Shown here: in pieces, positions 19,659 to 29,919 of the stretch | How the letters are laid out: every line of letters begins with the position of its first letter | How positions within the stretch are numbered: position 1 is the first letter of the stretch | NCBI GenBank assembly: GCA_018136815.1 | Contig: CM030931.1 | Span: forward strand, 7,588,488-7,629,811 | DNA: 41,324 nucleotides | Direction of reading: 5' to 3' | From: Isochrysis galbana | Lineage: Eukaryota > Haptophyta > Isochrysidales > Isochrysidaceae | The notes under the pieces: model-generated | What the model was told of the DNA's origin: nothing | What the model saw: the letters and a program-made list of their open reading frames with translations, nothing else | Databases searched by the model: none | Program-made: the position numbers and the translations under genes

Positions 19659-19722
19659 TGAAAAGTTGTGTCCATTTAGCTAGTGGCACTACTAGTGGCG
19701 TTGGCTAGGATATACAATATTT
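19659..19722 (+). repeat. Family 1 3'-tail fragment
   Basis: GGCTGAAAAGTTGTGTCCAT, then TTAGCTAGTGG and GCGTTGGCTAGGATATA match the 3' end of element B (about 4848-4890). Only the tail is present, upstream of a different flank. Confidence 0.6.
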
Positions 19723-19756
19723 ATGACGAAGGTGTAGAGCCGACGATGACCAACAA

Positions 19757-20059
19757 ATGAGCTCAAGCACGAGCCCTCAGCACAACAGGTACACACAGGA
19801 TCACACGATGCATATTGAGATACACCATGCACGACGCGATGAGTTTGCCACACACAAAGAGTTGCCCGGCGGTATCATAACAATTACCCATGTTGCAACT
19901 CCCGATGATGAAAGCAAATTCACACATGTGCCACCCAGGTCCCATGCTAGTACGGTGGCCGACGAACCGGATGAGACGGCACTTCGATATAGTTGCGGGA
20001 AGAACTCATTGACTTTCAAGCGCTCTGGCTTCCGAGTCTCCAGTCCATTAAAATTGTAG
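19757..20059 (+). CDS. Hypothetical short protein
   Basis: A 100-residue frame from ATG 19757 to TAG 20057-20059, convergent with the transporter gene whose stop is 8 bases beyond. The sequence is His-rich and polar (HIEIHHARRDEF, then ELPGGIITITHVATPDDESK) with no recognised domain. Local GC is lower than its surroundings. It could be a gene, an exon or chance. Confidence 0.25.
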   Translation: MSSSTSPQHNRYTQDHTMHIEIHHARRDEFATHKELPGGIITITHVATPDDESKFTHVPPRSHASTVADEPDETALRYSCGKNSLTFKRSGFRVSSPLKL

Positions 20060-20066
20060 GATTTGA

Positions 20067-21211
20067 TCATTCGCTGGACGGCACATTATGTGCGCTTCCA
20101 GAGATTTCGTTGTCATGGGCCTCTCGTGAGTGGGTGTCTACACCCTCGGACGTCTCGGGCACATCGTACTCTATGGCGGCCCTGAGTCCCTTTTCTGAGG
20201 AAGATCCAACCATGGCGAGCCCCTCCGCCGCTGAAGACCACTTGGGGTCCTCCTCATCATGCAGCATTCGAGCCCTTGCCCCATCCGGGCCTGCCTCTCC
20301 TCGAAGCAATATCCCAAGACCCCAGAGGATCACAAGTATTGCGACCCCATAGAGAAGGAGTATGTGAGTAGGCTGCCCTGCCGCCTCTCCCATAACGATG
20401 TTCCCGGCCAGTGAGCCCGATATGATCATGAATCCTTCATACACGGTAATCATGTAGAGAGCTTCGAATTTCGTCAGGCCCAGCGCGAGTAGGTATAACG
20501 AGATGATGCAGATTGTGAGTGAGATCGTAATGAACAAGTAAGGCCAGATTGTGTAAAACGGGTTCGTCTCACAGCCGCTTGCAGCGGCTGTGCCGTCTTC
20601 CCCAGTGTCTGATGTCATCACGCACACGAACATCTCCACAACGGCCTTAGTGGTGAACATGTTACCGGCCAAAGAACCTGCGTATGCCCCAACGCAAAAG
20701 CCAGAGACGATTGGAGAACCCAGCTTCCAAACCACTAGGCAGCCAATCGACCAAATGACAAAGGCAGCATAGTAAGCACATGCAGCAGGCTCGGCAAAGA
20801 GCGCAAGATACTCTTCCACTGTGCGCTCCACCTCGTTGTGATTTCCAAAGAGACCCACACACAAGGTACCAATGCAGATCAGTAACGCTCCAGCCTTCCT
20901 CGAGAAGGTGAGCTGCTCCCCTAGAGTGCAAGGCGCCAAGAGGATGTTCCAAACGACGACCATTCCAGCCATGGGGCAATGATGGACACTGCAGCGAATG
21001 AATAAGCTGCGATGTCGAACGCCGGATCGATCACCGCGGTGAACACCAGACCCATCGGGTAGTACCGCATCTTCTTTGTGACGGACGCGTGGCGGAGCAG
21101 CTGCTTGCCACCTGTGCCAGCGAGCGTGGCAACGCAGTCGAGAAGCACACCGACCCACCAGAGGTTAGACTCCGTGGTAGTTTCGAGGCGGCGCGCCATG
21201 AGCGTGAACAT
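20067..21211 (-). CDS. NIPA-like / DMT-superfamily transporter, frameshifted
   Basis: Two overlapping minus-strand frames together encode about 381 residues, from ATG 21211 to TGA 20067-20069. The N-terminal part reads WWVGVLLDCVATLAGTGGKQ and AAYSFAAVSIIAP; the second reads MAGMVVVWNILLAPCTLGEQ and LICIGTLCVGLFGNH. This is the ordered pattern of the NIPA (Mg2+ transporter-like) branch of the drug/metabolite transporter superfamily, with further membrane segments (PYLFITISLTICIISLYLLA, ILLLYGVAILVILWGLGILL) and a cytosolic tail of about 75 residues. The frames break at GGGG 20973-20976, where one more G would restore SIIAP-x-AGMVVVW. Either the assembly lost a base in a homopolymer or the gene is newly dead. 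The frame also extends upstream through proline-rich sequence; ATG 21211 is chosen because homology begins there. Likely a membrane transporter; substrate unknown. Confidence 0.75.
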
Positions 21212-21640
21212 TGGCGCCCGAGTGGCGAAGAGAGTCGACGGAAAGGCAAAGATAGGGTGTGGGCGAGCGGGCTGCGGCGGTATGGCGAGGTGGAGGGGAA
21301 GAGGGGGGGGGGGGGGGGAGGCCACCGGGGGCCGGCCCGTCGCGGAACCGCGCGCGGGGGGAGAGGGGGGGAGGGGAAGGAAGGGGGATGAGGGGCAGGG
21401 GCACCGGAAGGGGGGCCGGCCTGGGCCCGACGCACCAAAAATAATAATACTACTAGTACCCGTCTCTGCTCGCCTAGAGTAGTAAAGAACATCTGTGTTC
21501 GAGTAGAGCGCGTGGGGCAGCCGTGGGAGCGTGGGAGCCATGGGCAGGCCCATACTGTTTAGCCCCAACCCATTATGGGGCCCAGTCCCAGTGATAAAAA
21601 AAATTCTTGAAGGTGCCTACATCTCTGCTATCCCCCGTCC
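21212..21640. other. Upstream region of the transporter gene
   Basis: Contains long G-runs (about 21305-21320) and GA-rich sequence. Any promoter lies here, but no element is clear. Confidence 0.4.
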
Positions 21641-21850
21641 CTCTCGTTGGGGACACCCCCTGACATCGCCCTTGCCCCACTCTCGCTCCCCTTTCGCCCC
21701 CCCCTCGGTCCTTTTTGTTCGGTTTTGGGGGGTCGAGCCATGTGCACTACTTTGGGTCTGGCGTCGGGGGAGGGGGGGGGCGGGCCTTTTGGCTCGCAGT
21801 TGCTGTGAGGCGCTTTGGGTCGCGTCTCTTTGTGGTTTGTGGGGGCCCAG
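21640..21850 (+). repeat. Dispersed repeat family 3, forward copy
   Basis: C-run, then GGTCC, TTTGTTCGGTTT, CATGTGCACTACTTTGGGTC and CGGGCCTTTTGGCT. The same order of blocks occurs at 36200-36350. Similarity is moderate. Confidence 0.45.
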
Positions 21851-22195
21851 CCTTGCGGCTTCCCCCCATCCCAGTCCCAGTGATAGATAGCAGCATTGTG
21901 TAGACGAAGGGTAACATCGCAAAGAGAACCACGCTCTCCGAAGCACTGGTAGCTGGTAGACGATAGACGACGTTGCCACTCTCAGGTCAGGTCGTTTGCC
22001 TTCATTTGGTACCCCTCGTTTCCAAATACGCGATGCGGGTCGTCCCCCTCGCACCGCTCTCTCTTGGTATAGATCGCGTGGACTTCCGGGCGGCGCCCAA
22101 GAGAGAGGCTTTTCGCGCGCGCAGGAGCCACCCGCGTCAAAAAACAAGCGTCTCCTAAAAAAATAAAGCACACCCAAAACAAAAGGCTGTCTGGA

Positions 22196-22983
22196 TCATC
22201 GTGCGCGATGATAATAAAATAAACCTTTTAATAGTCTCACCGCACACGCGGCCGTGGACCCTCTACTTTCTACTCACGTAGGAAACTTTCTACACCCCCA
22301 CTTCCCCGGCCCTTCTCCCCCGCCATAAGGCGACTCCCCCGTGCACTACTAGGGGGATAGGGGTGAAGGGCTTAGATATGGTCCGGTGGCCCGCGCCCCC
22401 CCCCGGTGATCATTCCCCCCCTTCCTCCTGTGTCTCCGAGTGGGCGGCGGTCTCAGCCCCGACTTATCCTGTAAACAGGTGCGGGACTTACCTATTTTTC
22501 GGTGAGCGGAGCTCTCGCTCCGCCCACCCCCTTCTCCGCGCTCTCTCTCCCCTCTCCTGCGGCACGCGCGATGGCGCGCCTGCGGCAGGCCTGCAGCTGC
22601 CTGCTGGCGACCCCTGGAGGCTCATGGAGGCCAGCTCTGGGGGCAGAGGAGGCTGGGACTGGGCCCTGGTCTCCCCTGCCTCTCCCTCGCTGGCGCTCCT
22701 GAGCCTCTGGGGCCCCCAATCTGCACCTGTCTGCCTGTCGACCAGGGGGGAGGGGGGGTTGGAGCAATGGGCTGGCCACGAGGGGCCAGGATGGGCGAAT
22801 GGGGCGAGCCTGTGGGGAAGGGAGTGGGTCAGTAGGGCAGTGGCCTCCTGGCAAGCCACCAGGCGTGCCAGGAGGATGGGTGGTTCCTCCCCCATGGCAG
22901 GGGAGGAGTGGAGAGAGGGGGGGGCTCGTGCACCCCCATGGGGCAACCAAGTATAAACTTAGTTGCGTCATCGTGCGCGATGA
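22196..22983 (-). mobile_element. Family 1 element G, complete, reverse orientation, 16-bp target-site duplications
   Basis: Body 22212-22967 (756 bp) is flanked by exact copies of TCATCGTGCGCGATGA at 22196-22211 and 22968-22983. On the minus strand it starts CGCAACTAAGTTTATACTTG, then a G-tract and C-tract (GGGGG, TGCACGAG, CCCCCCCC), and ends in TTTATTTTATTA. The internal sequence is most like element C. GC-rich frames across it are not genes. One of them ends in GARAPPWGNQV, the same peptide that closes the coiled-coil gene at 39966, because both read the element head backwards. Confidence 0.85.
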
Positions 22984-23190
22984 AATTTAAGAATGAAATG
23001 CACACATTTTGCACTTGCACTACCGCTTTTATTTTATCTACGATTGCTATAGACCATTTCGCACAGACGCACAGACCCTTAATTTTAACAAACAACAAAC
23101 ATGAAATATTATTCGACGCTCCCATGTTGTCCCTGGGTCCCCTTCGCGTCGGCGGTGGGCGAAAAGGAGGCAACCAACGCAACCTTCCGT

Positions 23191-23530
23191 GTACGGGGAT
23201 AGGGGGGAACCAAACAAATTCTTGGGGAATGCAGCTCGCTCGTGCAGCCCTCCCCAGGCTGTGCAACCACCCCAGGAAGTTGTTCATCCCCCCCCTCCCC
23301 CCCCCTTACCTCCAGCATACGCGGGATTGTGTCAGATTAGAGAGCTCATAAATAAAAACCGCGCATGAACCCCCTAAACCGCGCATATATCTGACAACTT
23401 CCCGCGTATGGCGTATGGCGTATGGGGGTAGGGGGGAACCAAACAACTTCTTGGGGAATGCAGCTCGCTCATGCAGCCCTCCTCCCCAGGCCGTGCAACC
23501 GCCCTAGGAAGTTGTTCATTCCCTCCCCCT
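23191..23530 (+). repeat. Local direct duplication, about 100 bp, two copies
   Basis: Copies at 23191-23287 and 23421-23530 share GGGGGGAACCAAACAA(A/C)TTC, TTGGGGAATGCAGCTCGCTC, CCGTGCAACC-type sequence and AGGAAGTTGTTCATYCC. The 133-bp stretch between them is unrelated. Confidence 0.85.
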
Positions 23531-23970
23531 CCCCCTACCCGGCGCGAGGCCGATCTCGGAGCGAGATCGCGTCCTTTCCCTCTTTCCCTCGCGGAGCGCG
23601 GAGAGACCCCCCCACAAGATATCTTGGGACCGGAAAATGTTTTGGACGAATCTTCCCTCTGTCGGCCGAAGAGAGGAGGACGGAGAGAAAGGGATAGAGA
23701 GTCTCGCAGGGTGACCGCAGAACGAGAAGTCGAAGTCATGCCGGTTTATTACCTTAAACGAGCCAACAATTAGAGTAACAGTAACAGCAAAAAAAATTTC
23801 GAATCGCAAATTTCGAGACCAAAATCCGCAAACCTGGACTTGAGACCATGGGGAATCCGAATCTGTGTGTCTTGTGCGTCAGTGGCATCACGGGGAACTG
23901 TTCAAGTGTAATTGTGAGCGCGTACCTTACACGAATATTCATGCCTATAGCCTTCAGATGGGCAGGAATA
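23531..23970. other. No gene seen
   Basis: Mixed sequence; nothing recognised on either strand. Confidence 0.45.
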
Positions 23971-23974
23971 CAAC

Positions 23975-24065
23975 AGGTTCCTCCTCCACAGCGGGGAAGG
24001 AGAGTGGAGAGAGGGGGGGGCGGGGCTCGTGCCCCCCATGAGTGAATCAAGGATAAACTTAGTTG
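23975..24065 (-). mobile_element. Family 1 head fragment I
   Basis: On the minus strand: CAACTAAGTTTATCCTTGAT, then CATGGGGGGCACGAGCCCC and GGTTCC-type internal sequence matching element G. The 3' part is missing. Confidence 0.6.
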
Positions 24066-25307
24066 AGATGAGCAACAAAAAGTGTAGTACTAGCAAAAGA
24101 CAAAAGAGTGAGTGTGAGTGACCGGGCTACGTATCCCTAGCAACAAGGCATTAGCGCGGCCCCCGTGAAACATAAACTAGGACTAGGACCAAGCGCATGC
24201 TAATGCTAGCTCAACAACGGGGCAACAATTACGACGCAACACGCAATTACGACTAGGCCGAAAGAACCAAGTGCCCGATGGGCTTAGGCCTATCAAAGAA
24301 GGCCGAGAGACAAACAGGAGAACTAGCCCCAAAACGACGACGCAATTAGCTTTCCAGAACGTTTTTGGGCAGCCCAAATGCGACAGGTGCGCAAGCCTTG
24401 AAATAGCAACATGTTGCACGTGAAGAAGATTTGGACATAGAAATTACGAAAACGAAACCTTAGCAAAATGACCATTTTCGATCGAGATGAACGAGCTTTG
24501 AGTAACGTACGAATGCTGCTAGGGGAATGAGGTACGTGAGATGAGCGGCTCAGTAGAAGAAGACACATCAAGAACCACCCCGACTAGCACATAGCGTGAT
24601 AGCAAGAGAAGAGGCGATTGAAAGCGCCAATGAAAAGGTGGAGACATACAACAGGGAACTAGATCTTAGCTTCCATCAAGATCTTGATCCTGGGCGAGTA
24701 CGTTGCACATGAGATGTAAGATGGAGTACGCTATATAAGGACGAAAATGAGAGGCGTGGCCTTGTGCAAAATGTGGTGCATAAGCATCATCATCGAGGAC
24801 CGTCAACACGCCTGCCCAAACAGTTGGATAGCGCCGCAGGCGCCATCTCCTATAGGAGCGATAGTCAAATCATGGCACTTTGGAGAGCGCGTCAAAAAGC
24901 AAAATAAAACAAAGTCAGACGTGCGCGAATGATGAGAGAACATCGGAGGGCATGTGTATCAAGCCCTGACCGTTGTGATGCATTCTGCATCGGAGTCATC
25001 CGAGCATGAGATGGTATCTGGAAGAGTCTTGGTGCTACTTGGAGACGTGTGCTTCCCAAAAGTCTAGGCAGGGCCGGAACCGACTTGAAGAGGGTTGCGT
25101 CCGCGAAGGGTCTCGAATGCGAAACGTCTCGAGTCGGATGATGTGGAGCTGGCAAAACAAGAGCAATGTGCGGGCGGGTGGCAGCTGAGCATTTACTCCC
25201 GTGTGTACACCACGACGCAGCCCGGAATGAGCGAGGATCGCTCTTGACCTGAGGTGAAATGGCATCTGCAGCGGTCGCAAAGCGCAGGCGTGGCAGGTCG
25301 GCGCAGC
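24066..25307. other. Gene-poor, AT-richer stretch
   Basis: About 1.2 kb with noticeably lower GC than the flanks. It carries the word GTGAGTGACCGGGCTA (about 24116-24131), also found at about 4961-4976 and, reversed, near 9626-9643. No coding signal was recognised. Confidence 0.5.
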
Positions 25308-26123
25308 TCACCTATGCCGACTGGATTGAACAGCCGGGATCACTTTTTGACTCGCTGTGCTTGTCCAACCGAAGTTGCTCCGGTGCCCCTCCAAAGATTG
25401 CATCGAGGAGGATTTGTGGGTATGAAGATTGACCGCACGGTGGATTGAGCTTAAGGCGATGTGGCTGTGCTTGGTCGCCGCCAATTTGCCTACCACGTGT
25501 TGATTTATGGAAAGATAGGCCTTCCAAAGCTGACGTGTCGCCTGCTTGGCTTGACGGGTTGACGTAAAGCTTGGAGGGTAGGCATGCTCATCAGGCACAG
25601 CGGCAGCGGCAGCGCCAAGAATGAGAGCATGAAGTGGCAGTTCGGGCTGCTCAGAGAAGCCGGGCAGATTACCGACAATGTCGGGGCCAGCATCAGATGC
25701 GGCGAGGTCTAGGCGGACTCTGTCGCTAAGCACGGTTGCGTCTTGAGACGGTTGCACCGCTTCTTGTGTAGATGAGCAAGCGGCGCAGCCGCAAGGCGGT
25801 GGGGTAGACGCGGATGCGACCACCTGAGATGGCGCGGAATCAGCCTCAAGAGCGGGGACGCTGCCGTCTAACGCATGTTCATGTTCATGGCCGGAAGAAA
25901 AGTGATCGGCATTAAGATGCGCTTCAACGAGAGAATGATTGCCATTTGCATCAGGGCTCGACACACTCTCGTGCACTGGCGCCGTCCCCTCCAAAGCTAT
26001 GGAGGCACGGAGAGCAACGGTCGCGGAGGCTTGCAGTTGATCGCGACGATTGACTTCAAGCTCCTCGAGGAGACGACCGCGTTGCCACCACGAGGCGAGG
26101 GCACCATGGACGCCAATGTGAGC
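25308..26123 (-). CDS. Unidentified protein, probable terminal exon
   Basis: The frame is open from about 26150 and has no ATG before residue 100. It is preceded on the minus strand by CCACCCCCTTTTGCTCCAAC, then GCAG (ending at 26124), a strong polypyrimidine acceptor, so I start the exon at 26123. The product (about 271 residues) begins AHIGVHGALASWWQRGRLLE, has a His/Glu/Asp-rich middle, a Cys-rich CGCAAC, and a basic C-terminal region with STRQAKQATRQLWKAYLS. No domain is recognised. It lies just 3' of the IQ-motif gene and might be its continuation, but the GTAAGA donor at 26300 and this acceptor do not keep phase. Confidence 0.4.
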   Translation of the reverse strand, partial: AHIGVHGALASWWQRGRLLEELEVNRRDQLQASATVALRASIALEGTAPVHESVSSPDANGNHSLVEAHLNADHFSSGHEHEHALDGSVPALEADSAPSQVVASASTPPPCGCAACSSTQEAVQPSQDATVLSDRVRLDLAASDAGPDIVGNLPGFSEQPELPLHALILGAAAAAVPDEHAYPPSFTSTRQAKQATRQLWKAYLSINQHVVGKLAATKHSHIALSSIHRAVNLHTHKSSSMQSLEGHRSNFGWTSTASQKVIPAVQSSRHR

Positions 26124-26296
26124 CTGCGTTGGAGCAAAAGGGGTGGCAATTGGTCATTCCTTTCATGGGAAGGCGTGGTCTGCCCAACGAAGTGGTCAGG
26201 GCCTGCCATAGATTGCACACAATGTTCGAAAGGTCAAGCGAGCCTCTTGTGCTCAAGTGAACCCGCCATTTCCACCACTCCGCTATCACCCACGTC

Positions 26297-28039
26297 TTAC
26301 TGTAGGAGCTGGCAGGATTGAGGACTCGGCAATGCGGTTGGATCGGGAGCAGCGCAAAGCAAAGCAGTCACCGTTGCTGCGCCGAGCAGAGCGAGGCTGA
26401 TCTCACGTACAAAAGCCGCCACGGCGGTGGTTTGACCCGCGAGGTGTAGATTACGAAGAATCGAACCGAGGAGTTGCTTAACAGCCACCATGCAGATGGA
26501 GATCGTGCGCAGACGATGTGATTGGGGCAAGAGGGCATTCATAAAGCCGCGCGTGAAGGCCATGAGAGACTCAATCATCTCTGCAAGCATTTCAACGTAT
26601 ACCTCTTGATACTGAATGGGGTGCGGAGCGTTATCGGACGCACCGATGCACACTGATTCGCTTTTCGTCCTACTTCCGCTAGAAAGGCCTTCAAGTGGTG
26701 ATGGAGTGCTGAGCTCTGTGTGGAGATCGCGAAAAAGCACGAAGACGCGCATGATGTTCACAAAGAAAATTAGCCTACCCACGCGTTTCACCAAGAGAAA
26801 TGTATTCCATTCGGACCTGCCCAGTCGTACGATCACGCCACCACCAAAGAAACCGACAAGCATGAGCCAAGTCAGCCGAGATGATATGAAACTGACTGGC
26901 GTGGGCTCGTCGTCGGCCTGAGCCATCCAGCCCCAAAGAACCGTACACACACCGAGAATGCAGATAGTAAACCCGAGAACCGCAGCGTTGATGCGAGCGA
27001 GGGGTCCCTCGGTCCACTCGCGCGCGATTACAGCTGGGTCAATGAGCTTTGCCAAGCCGCCCGACATCCCGTAGGTGTCGAGAGCCAGTCTGAGGTCCCC
27101 CATCGTGTTCTCCCGGGCAACAGTGAGGCGCTTCGCAGCACGCGTCCCCATGAAGGTGGCCCAGGTAACAAAGGCGAACAGCACAGGTCCACGCGACAGA
27201 GTCAGCAACAGGCTCTCTTCCAGAACGTTTGCCATCATCACGCTGCTCATGGTGATAATCAGACCCGTATGGAAGGAATACAGCGCTCGCCAGTATACTT
27301 GTCGTCCTAGCTGATTGGACATCATGAGCCCGTTGACGACTCCCAAGTGTATGCATCGGAGTGAAAACATGAGTAGTTCGGAAGCGGCCTCTTTCTTATA
27401 GCCCTCGACGTCTCGGGCTTTAAAAAAGGCCATGGCTATGAACTTGAGCGTGGCGGTGATAGCAGTCCCACCCAAGACAGGATCCCATCGTTGCTGTCGA
27501 AAAACATGTTGACGACTCCATCGTTGAGTCAAGAGGCCCACAGCGACAGGGATGAAGCAGATCGCATTTGTAATACTTAGCCAGGTAGGCTTCGACAGTT
27601 CGGCAGAGGACTCGAGAAGGACGCCGACACTCATCGAGAGCGTCCTGAGCAGCACCAGCTGGTGCTCAAGGCGCTTCACGTACGGGCAGCTGATCCTGGG
27701 CCTCACCAGGTTTCGACGGAACCAACGCTGCAGCCGGATAACAGCGGCATCCATTCGTGCTCGCATTAGGTGGCGGCGGTATGCCTTCTGCACTATGCTC
27801 GCAGCGAAGATCATGAAGGGACTCGCGACTGCCGACGGTGTCTTGGCAAGTGCAGGCAAGACAGTCACATCGAGCGATTGTGCGAGGATGAGGACCGCGA
27901 GCAGCCAATCCTTCTGGCGCTGTGCGGCTCGGGCGACGTGGACAATCTCGTAGAAAGTCCATCTGCGCCGACCTGCTGGATGGGCCAGCACGCATCCCGG
28001 TAGGACGGCTGACGTGGGTTCAGAAGCTGGAGATCTCAT
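26297..28039 (-). CDS. IQ-motif multipass membrane protein, unidentified
   Basis: The frame gives 580 residues from ATG 28039; it is open to 28171 without another ATG, so an upstream exon is possible. After about 80 residues come two IQ-type calmodulin-binding motifs in tandem (SIVQKAYRRHLMRAR and AVIRLQRWFRRNLVR). They are followed by several hydrophobic segments, including ITNAICFIPVAVGLL, TATLKFIAMAFF, SFHTGLIITMSSVMMANVL, AVLGFTICILGVCTVLWGW, LTWLMLVGFFGGGVIV and ISLALLGAATVTALL. No catalytic or pore signature is visible. A calmodulin-responsive membrane protein is a fair reading of the motifs. The last codon before the stop overlaps CAGTAAGA, a strong donor-like word, so the true C-terminus may be spliced on. 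Confidence 0.65.
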   Translation of the reverse strand: MRSPASEPTSAVLPGCVLAHPAGRRRWTFYEIVHVARAAQRQKDWLLAVLILAQSLDVTVLPALAKTPSAVASPFMIFAASIVQKAYRRHLMRARMDAAVIRLQRWFRRNLVRPRISCPYVKRLEHQLVLLRTLSMSVGVLLESSAELSKPTWLSITNAICFIPVAVGLLTQRWSRQHVFRQQRWDPVLGGTAITATLKFIAMAFFKARDVEGYKKEAASELLMFSLRCIHLGVVNGLMMSNQLGRQVYWRALYSFHTGLIITMSSVMMANVLEESLLLTLSRGPVLFAFVTWATFMGTRAAKRLTVARENTMGDLRLALDTYGMSGGLAKLIDPAVIAREWTEGPLARINAAVLGFTICILGVCTVLWGWMAQADDEPTPVSFISSRLTWLMLVGFFGGGVIVRLGRSEWNTFLLVKRVGRLIFFVNIMRVFVLFRDLHTELSTPSPLEGLSSGSRTKSESVCIGASDNAPHPIQYQEVYVEMLAEMIESLMAFTRGFMNALLPQSHRLRTISICMVAVKQLLGSILRNLHLAGQTTAVAAFVREISLALLGAATVTALLCAAPDPTALPSPQSCQLLQ

Positions 28040-28932
28040 CCGCCTCGCTAAAGCCACCGTTCCGTCCTCGTTCAAGTACGAGAGCGCACACGATCGCCCT
28101 GCCCCCAGCTCCCCCACCCCGCCCTCACCCCCCCCACCCCCCACCCCAGCTCTCTCCCCGTCCCGCCCCACCTCCCCCAGCCCTGCCCCCCTTTCTCTCT
28201 CCCCGCCCCGCCCCCCTTCCCCCTCTCCCCAAACCCGTGCTCAACCAACTCTCCCCCCCCCCCCCCACTTTCCCTCCTCATCTTGGGGAGCCATCATCTA
28301 ACCTTAGAGCTCTAGTAGTCAAAGGTCAAAGTGGCTGGGGGGGCTCAGCGCACGCGGGGGCTCAACTCACGAGCACAGCACAGAGGCCTCCAGCGGCTGC
28401 CGTGGGCTTGCCTGTGGGTGCTCTTGGCGGCAGAGGCCATGCGCTTACCCAAGTTGCTTGCCCGGACTCGCCCGGCACTGGTCGCGGCGCCCCCGGCCGC
28501 GATTCTTGGTGTTGGTGTTGGTGGCGCGGAACCAGTGCGTTGGCGTTGGACGCTATCGAAGCGCAAGCAAGATGTGCAGGCCAATTCGCTTGTCGCTTGC
28601 TGCCAAGCAGCATCAGCACGAGGAAGCGGCGGCGTGGTGCGGGGTGGGGGCAGGGCGCACCGCGTATCAGGTGGCGCGCAAGCTCGACGCTAGCGGGAAC
28701 CTGCGCGGGCAATTTCGACTTTCGACGAGGTGACTGGCCGGAGATGTGCGACCCCAGGAGTTAGGGAGCCCGCGAGGGCCGGCGCCCGGCCGGAGGCAAG
28801 GGCCGTCTTAATCTCGTCGAGGAAAGTGAAGGCGTCAGGAGGGGAGACGTCGTCCGGGGTAGGAGTGGGCGCGTCCGGCGTGGGCGGGCGCGCTGGCGTG
28901 GGGGCCGCCGTGGACTTGGTCGCCCCGGCGGG
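28040..28932. other. C-rich intergenic region
   Basis: Long C-runs (28080-28270) and GC-rich sequence; open frames here look compositional. Upstream flank of the IQ-motif gene. Confidence 0.5.
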
Positions 28933-29176
28933 GGCGGGCGTGCTTGCGACTGGAAGCTGGAAGGGGGGCCATGGCTGTAGCGTTGTGTAGTTGTGTATGA
29001 AAGAGGGGAAGAGCTTGGGCGGTGCGGGGCGCGCGCGGCGGCGAAAGCGGAAAGGGGGAAAGGGGGAGAGCGTTCCCTCCACTGTCCACTGAGGGGTTTT
29101 GTTTTCCCTTTCTTTCCTCCGGTCTATAGCGCCCCCTCGCTGCCCCGTCGCCGTTCACTAGCGCAAAGTATAGCCC
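28933..29176 (+). repeat. Dispersed repeat family 2, copy 2
   Basis: Nearly identical to 14423-14663. A partial third copy (GGAAGGGGGGGGCCATGGCT, then GAGAGGGGAAGAGCTTGGGC) is at 29399-29462. Confidence 0.8.
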
Positions 29177-29609
29177 GCTGATGATGCTCCGTTGGTGTTC
29201 ACTTTCTAAAGCTCGCTGTCTAAGATGTTGCTAAACTTTCTGCTTCAAGTTTGTAACTTTATAGTCTTGCATCTCAGACGAGATTCATACTCGCTCTCTT
29301 ATACTCTAAGCTAACGCAGCAGGCGACACTACTTTTTATTTGGGCATCATTGTGGAAGTATTGTACAATATTGTGAGAAGAGATCACAGAGTTGATCAGG
29401 GACTGGAAGGGGGGGGCCATGGCTGTAGGGTTGTGTGTGAGAGAGGGGAAGAGCTTGGGCGTGAGAGAGTGGGAGGAGAGGTATTTGGTATTTCACAAAG
29501 TAGGAGAAGTACAAGACATCCGTGTATTGTGTCTCTTCCTCTCTGTTACGAAATCTCGCGGAAACGAATCTTTTCCCTCCTTCCTCCGTCTCACAGCTCT
29601 CCACTACTT

Positions 29610-29702
29610 TTATGCTCCCGCTCTCTCTCTCTCTCTCCCCCTCGCTCCCTCCCTCCCTCCCCCCCCCCCCCCTCTCTCTCTCCCCCCCCCCCCCCCCCCC
29701 CC

Positions 29703-29735
<33 letters not shown>

Positions 29736-29812
29736 GCTCTCTCTCTCTCTCTCGCTCTCGCTCTCTCTCTCTCGCTCTCTCTCGCTCTCTCTCTTCTCTC
29801 TCTCTCACGGTC
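29610..29812. repeat. (CT)n microsatellite with C-runs
   Basis: About 200 bases of CT and C-runs immediately upstream of the phosphofructokinase gene, ending about 110 bp before its ATG. It may act as a pyrimidine-rich promoter region. Confidence 0.9.
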
Positions 29813-29919
29813 TACCCCCTCCCGGCGCGCACCCCCCCCCGCCCCTCCCCCTCCAGCCCTGGGCCCTCTCCCCTCTCCCCCCTCTCCTCACTCCGAACGA
29901 CTTGCCCCATCCCTCTCCA

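Noticed and set aside
22363..22956. 197-codon plus-strand frame
   Set aside because: It reads element G backwards. The similarity of its end to the coiled-coil gene end reflects the shared element head.
26123..26302. A single intron joining the IQ-motif gene to the downstream ORF
   Set aside because: The strong donor (26300) and acceptor (26124) would join in the wrong phase, and no alternative AG in the open region restores it.
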